8,495 nucleotides of DNA. Source: an uncultured Alphaproteobacteria bacterium (GTDB lineage Bacteria > Pseudomonadota > Alphaproteobacteria > Caulobacterales > Caulobacteraceae). Below are positions 7,221-8,495 of this stretch, piece after piece (positions within the stretch are counted from its first letter, which is position 1; each line of letters begins with the position of its first letter). The notes below the pieces were generated by a model that did no database searches, was not told the origin of the DNA, and worked only from the letters and a program-made list of their open reading frames with translations. The stretch spans positions 1 to 8,495 of the forward strand of contig CAIZKE010000320.1 of the NCBI GenBank assembly GCA_903933475.1. The letters are read 5' to 3'. Position numbers and translations under genes: made by a program.

Positions 7221-7225
7221 GAGTC
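7221..7225. promoter_or_regulatory. GANTC (CcrM methylation) site abutting the motB start
   Basis: GAGTC occupies the five bases immediately before the motB ATG (GACTC-ATG on the motB strand). In Caulobacterales CcrM methylates adenine in GANTC, and such sites in promoters can tune transcription through the cell cycle. Methylation and function are inferred, and the site lies downstream of the likely transcription start. Confidence 0.3.
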
Positions 7226-7266
7226 TGTCCGGTGCTGGGTAACCCCCGTTCCAGACCATGCTGAGT

Positions 7267-7282
7267 GTTAAGATGCGGTTTA
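7267..7282 (-). promoter_or_regulatory. CtrA-box-like site between motB and the divergent dehydrogenase gene
   Basis: On the motB strand the sequence is TAAAC-CGCATC-TTAAC, matching the CtrA recognition pattern TTAAC-N6-TTAAC (often written TTAA-N7-TTAA) at 9 of 10 defined positions. It is AT-rich against a very GC-rich background. It ends 46 nt before the motB ATG, suitable for promoter control. It also lies 14 nt before the opposite gene's ATG, just 5' of its ribosome site. CtrA is the alphaproteobacterial cell-cycle and motility regulator; binding here is inferred. Confidence 0.55.
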
Positions 7283-7286
7283 GGAT

Positions 7287-7291
7287 GGAGG
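7287..7291 (+). promoter_or_regulatory. Shine-Dalgarno of the hydroxyacid dehydrogenase
   Basis: GGAGG sits 5 nt before ATG 7297 and is the clearest ribosome-binding site in the window. It decides the start: other ATGs in frame at 7258, 7273 and 7285 lack such a site, and only 7297 begins directly at the first Rossmann strand (MRVAFIGLG). Confidence 0.75.
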
Positions 7292-7296
7292 TTCGG

Positions 7297-8157
7297 ATGC
7301 GGGTCGCATTCATCGGTCTGGGGGTCATGGGCGCGCCCATGGCCGGCCACCTGGCCGCAGCGGGCCACACGGTCAGCGTCTTCAACCGCAGCCCGGCCAA
7401 GGCCCAGGCCTGGGCCGCCGCCCACCCCGGCACCGCCGCCCCCACGCCCGCGCAGGCCGCCCAAGGCGCCGAGCTCGTCGCCCTCTGCGTCGGCAACGAC
7501 GCTGACGTGCGCGGCCTGGTCCCCCAGATCCTGCCCGCCCTGGCCCCCGGCGCCCTCCTCGTCGACCACACCACCACCTCCGCCGAGCTGGCCCGGGACA
7601 TGGCCGCCCTGGCCAGCGCCTCTGGCCACAGCTTCCTCGACGCCCCGGTCTCCGGCGGCCAGGCGGGGGCAGAGGGCGGCCGGCTCACCATCATGTGCGG
7701 CGGCGACCCCGCCGCCATCGCCCGGGCTGAGCCGGTCCTGGCCGCCTACGGCCGCGCCATCCGCCTCATGGGAGGCCCCGGCGCCGGCCAGCTGACCAAG
7801 ATGGTCAACCAGATCGCCATCGCCGGCGTCGTCCAGGGCCTGGCCGAGGCCCTGCACTTCACCCTCCGCGCCGGGCTCGACCCCACAGACGTCCTGGCCG
7901 CCATCTCCCAGGGCGCGGCCCAGTCCTGGCAGATGGACAACCGCTGGCCCACCATGGCGCAGGGCAAATTCGACTTCGGCTTCGCCGTCGACTGGATGCG
8001 CAAGGACCTGGGCCTGGTGCTGGACGAGGCCGCCCGCAACGGCGCCCGCCTCGACCTCACCCGCCAGGTCGACGCCTGGTATGCCGAGGTGCAGGGCCTC
8101 GGCGGCGCCCGCTGGGATACCTCCAGCCTCGTCACCCGGCTGGAACCCCCCCGTTGA
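7297..8157 (+). CDS. NAD(P)-dependent beta-hydroxyacid dehydrogenase (3-hydroxyisobutyrate dehydrogenase family)
   Basis: A cytosolic oxidoreductase of the beta-hydroxyacid dehydrogenase family, whose members act on 3-hydroxyisobutyrate, tartronate semialdehyde, glyoxylate or succinic semialdehyde. The exact substrate is not decidable here. The 286-aa length is typical. The Rossmann loop GLGVMGAPMAGHL is at residues 7-19. Asn30-Arg31 after the second strand favours NADP, as in the glyoxylate/succinic-semialdehyde reductase branch (inference). The substrate-binding motif DAPVSGGQAGAEGGRLTIM is at 115-133. The catalytic Lys168 lies in GAGQLTKMVNQ, and the C-terminal helical domain has FAVDWMRKDLGL (229-240). 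The gene is divergent from motB and overlaps the start of the next gene. Its sequence is very GC-rich with C strongly preferred at third positions. Confidence 0.92.
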   Translation: MRVAFIGLGVMGAPMAGHLAAAGHTVSVFNRSPAKAQAWAAAHPGTAAPTPAQAAQGAELVALCVGNDADVRGLVPQILPALAPGALLVDHTTTSAELARDMAALASASGHSFLDAPVSGGQAGAEGGRLTIMCGGDPAAIARAEPVLAAYGRAIRLMGGPGAGQLTKMVNQIAIAGVVQGLAEALHFTLRAGLDPTDVLAAISQGAAQSWQMDNRWPTMAQGKFDFGFAVDWMRKDLGLVLDEAARNGARLDLTRQVDAWYAEVQGLGGARWDTSSLVTRLEPPR

Positions 8158-8495
8158 GCGTCATCCTCCACACACAGCGCCTGGTGCTGGACGAGCTGGA
8201 AACCGACCGCGACGCCGACTTCATCCTGGCCCTCCTGAACGAGCCCGGCTTCCTGGAGAACATCGGCGACCGGGGCGTGCGCGACCTGGCCGGCGCCCGC
8301 GCCTACATCGAGGAGGGCCCCCTGGCCTCCTACGCCGGCTATGGCTATGGCCTGTGGCGCGCCTGCCAGCGCGACGGCGGCCGCCCCGTGGGCCTGTGCG
8401 GCCTGGTGAAGCGCGACGGCCTGAAGGACCCCGATATCGGCTACGCCTTCCTGGCCAGCGTGTGGGGCCGGGGCTACGCCTCCGAAGCCGCCCGC
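8154..8495 (+). CDS. GNAT-family N-acetyltransferase, RimJ/RimL-like (3' end cut by window edge)
   Basis: The first 114 residues of a RimJ/RimL-type acetyltransferase, which moves an acetyl group from acetyl-CoA to an amine; the acceptor is unknown. The opening HTQRLVLDEL resembles the usual TERLxLR start of this family. A helical region with LLNEPGFLENIGDRGVRD and RAYIEEG follows, then the strand pair WRACQRDGGRPVGLCGLV and IGYAFLASVWGRGYASEAAR. The last segment is the acetyl-CoA-binding motif A region (GRGYASEA, equivalent to QRGYATEA). The TTG start at 8154 overlaps the TGA of the upstream dehydrogenase in TTGA, with no strong ribosome site, which suggests translational coupling. A non-ATG start is less certain; a GTG ten codons further in would cut into the first strand. 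Confidence 0.85.
   Translation, partial: MSVILHTQRLVLDELETDRDADFILALLNEPGFLENIGDRGVRDLAGARAYIEEGPLASYAGYGYGLWRACQRDGGRPVGLCGLVKRDGLKDPDIGYAFLASVWGRGYASEAAR

Noticed and set aside
7239..7253. Sigma-54-like -24/-12 element upstream of motB (TGGAACG-N4-TTAC)
   Set aside because: The invariant GC at -12 is AC, and the start point would fall about 7 nt before the motB ATG, leaving no room for a ribosome site.
6331..7857. Minus-strand open frame of 508 codons spanning motB and the divergent dehydrogenase
   Set aside because: It covers two well-supported genes in other frames and is Gly/Ala/Arg low-complexity.

Overview
The window is a high-GC, densely coded chromosomal segment that looks like an alphaproteobacterium of the Caulobacterales (Caulobacter, Phenylobacterium or Brevundimonas type). 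This is inferred from the HdaA-PPK1-Ppx gene order, a motB without motA beside it, a near-consensus CtrA box, and the character of the proteins. No rRNA, tRNA, CRISPR array, insertion sequence or prophage gene is visible. No stretch of more than about 110 bases lacks a gene.

The left 7.2 kb is read entirely on the minus strand, so the biological order runs right to left: motB (flagellar stator) > bpt (N-degron leucyltransferase) > hdaA (regulatory inactivator of DnaA) > ppk (polyphosphate kinase) > ppx (exopolyphosphatase) > a D-2-hydroxyacid dehydrogenase whose last codons run off the left edge. From hdaA onwards the genes are spaced like an operon: about 69 nt between hdaA and ppk, a 20-nt overlap of ppk and ppx, and 7 nt between ppx and the dehydrogenase. 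It is therefore likely that one transcript carries a replication-initiation brake plus the enzymes that make and degrade polyphosphate.

The right 1.2 kb is read on the plus strand: a 3-hydroxyisobutyrate-dehydrogenase-family NAD(P) oxidoreductase, then a GNAT N-acetyltransferase overlapping its stop codon and cut by the right edge. The 76-bp gap between motB and this pair is a divergent promoter region. It holds a CtrA-type site (TAAAC-N6-TTAAC read on the motB strand) and a GANTC (CcrM) site touching the motB start codon.

The two non-coding signals most worth attention are both regulatory. First, three CCTGTGG repeats spaced exactly 11 bp apart lie between bpt and hdaA and read as degenerate DnaA boxes (xxxTCCACA on the hdaA strand). 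They fit the reported direct activation of hdaA by DnaA in C. crescentus. Second, the CtrA-like box lies upstream of motB. I see no convincing wholly new system; the genes belong to known families and the interest lies in how they are wired together.
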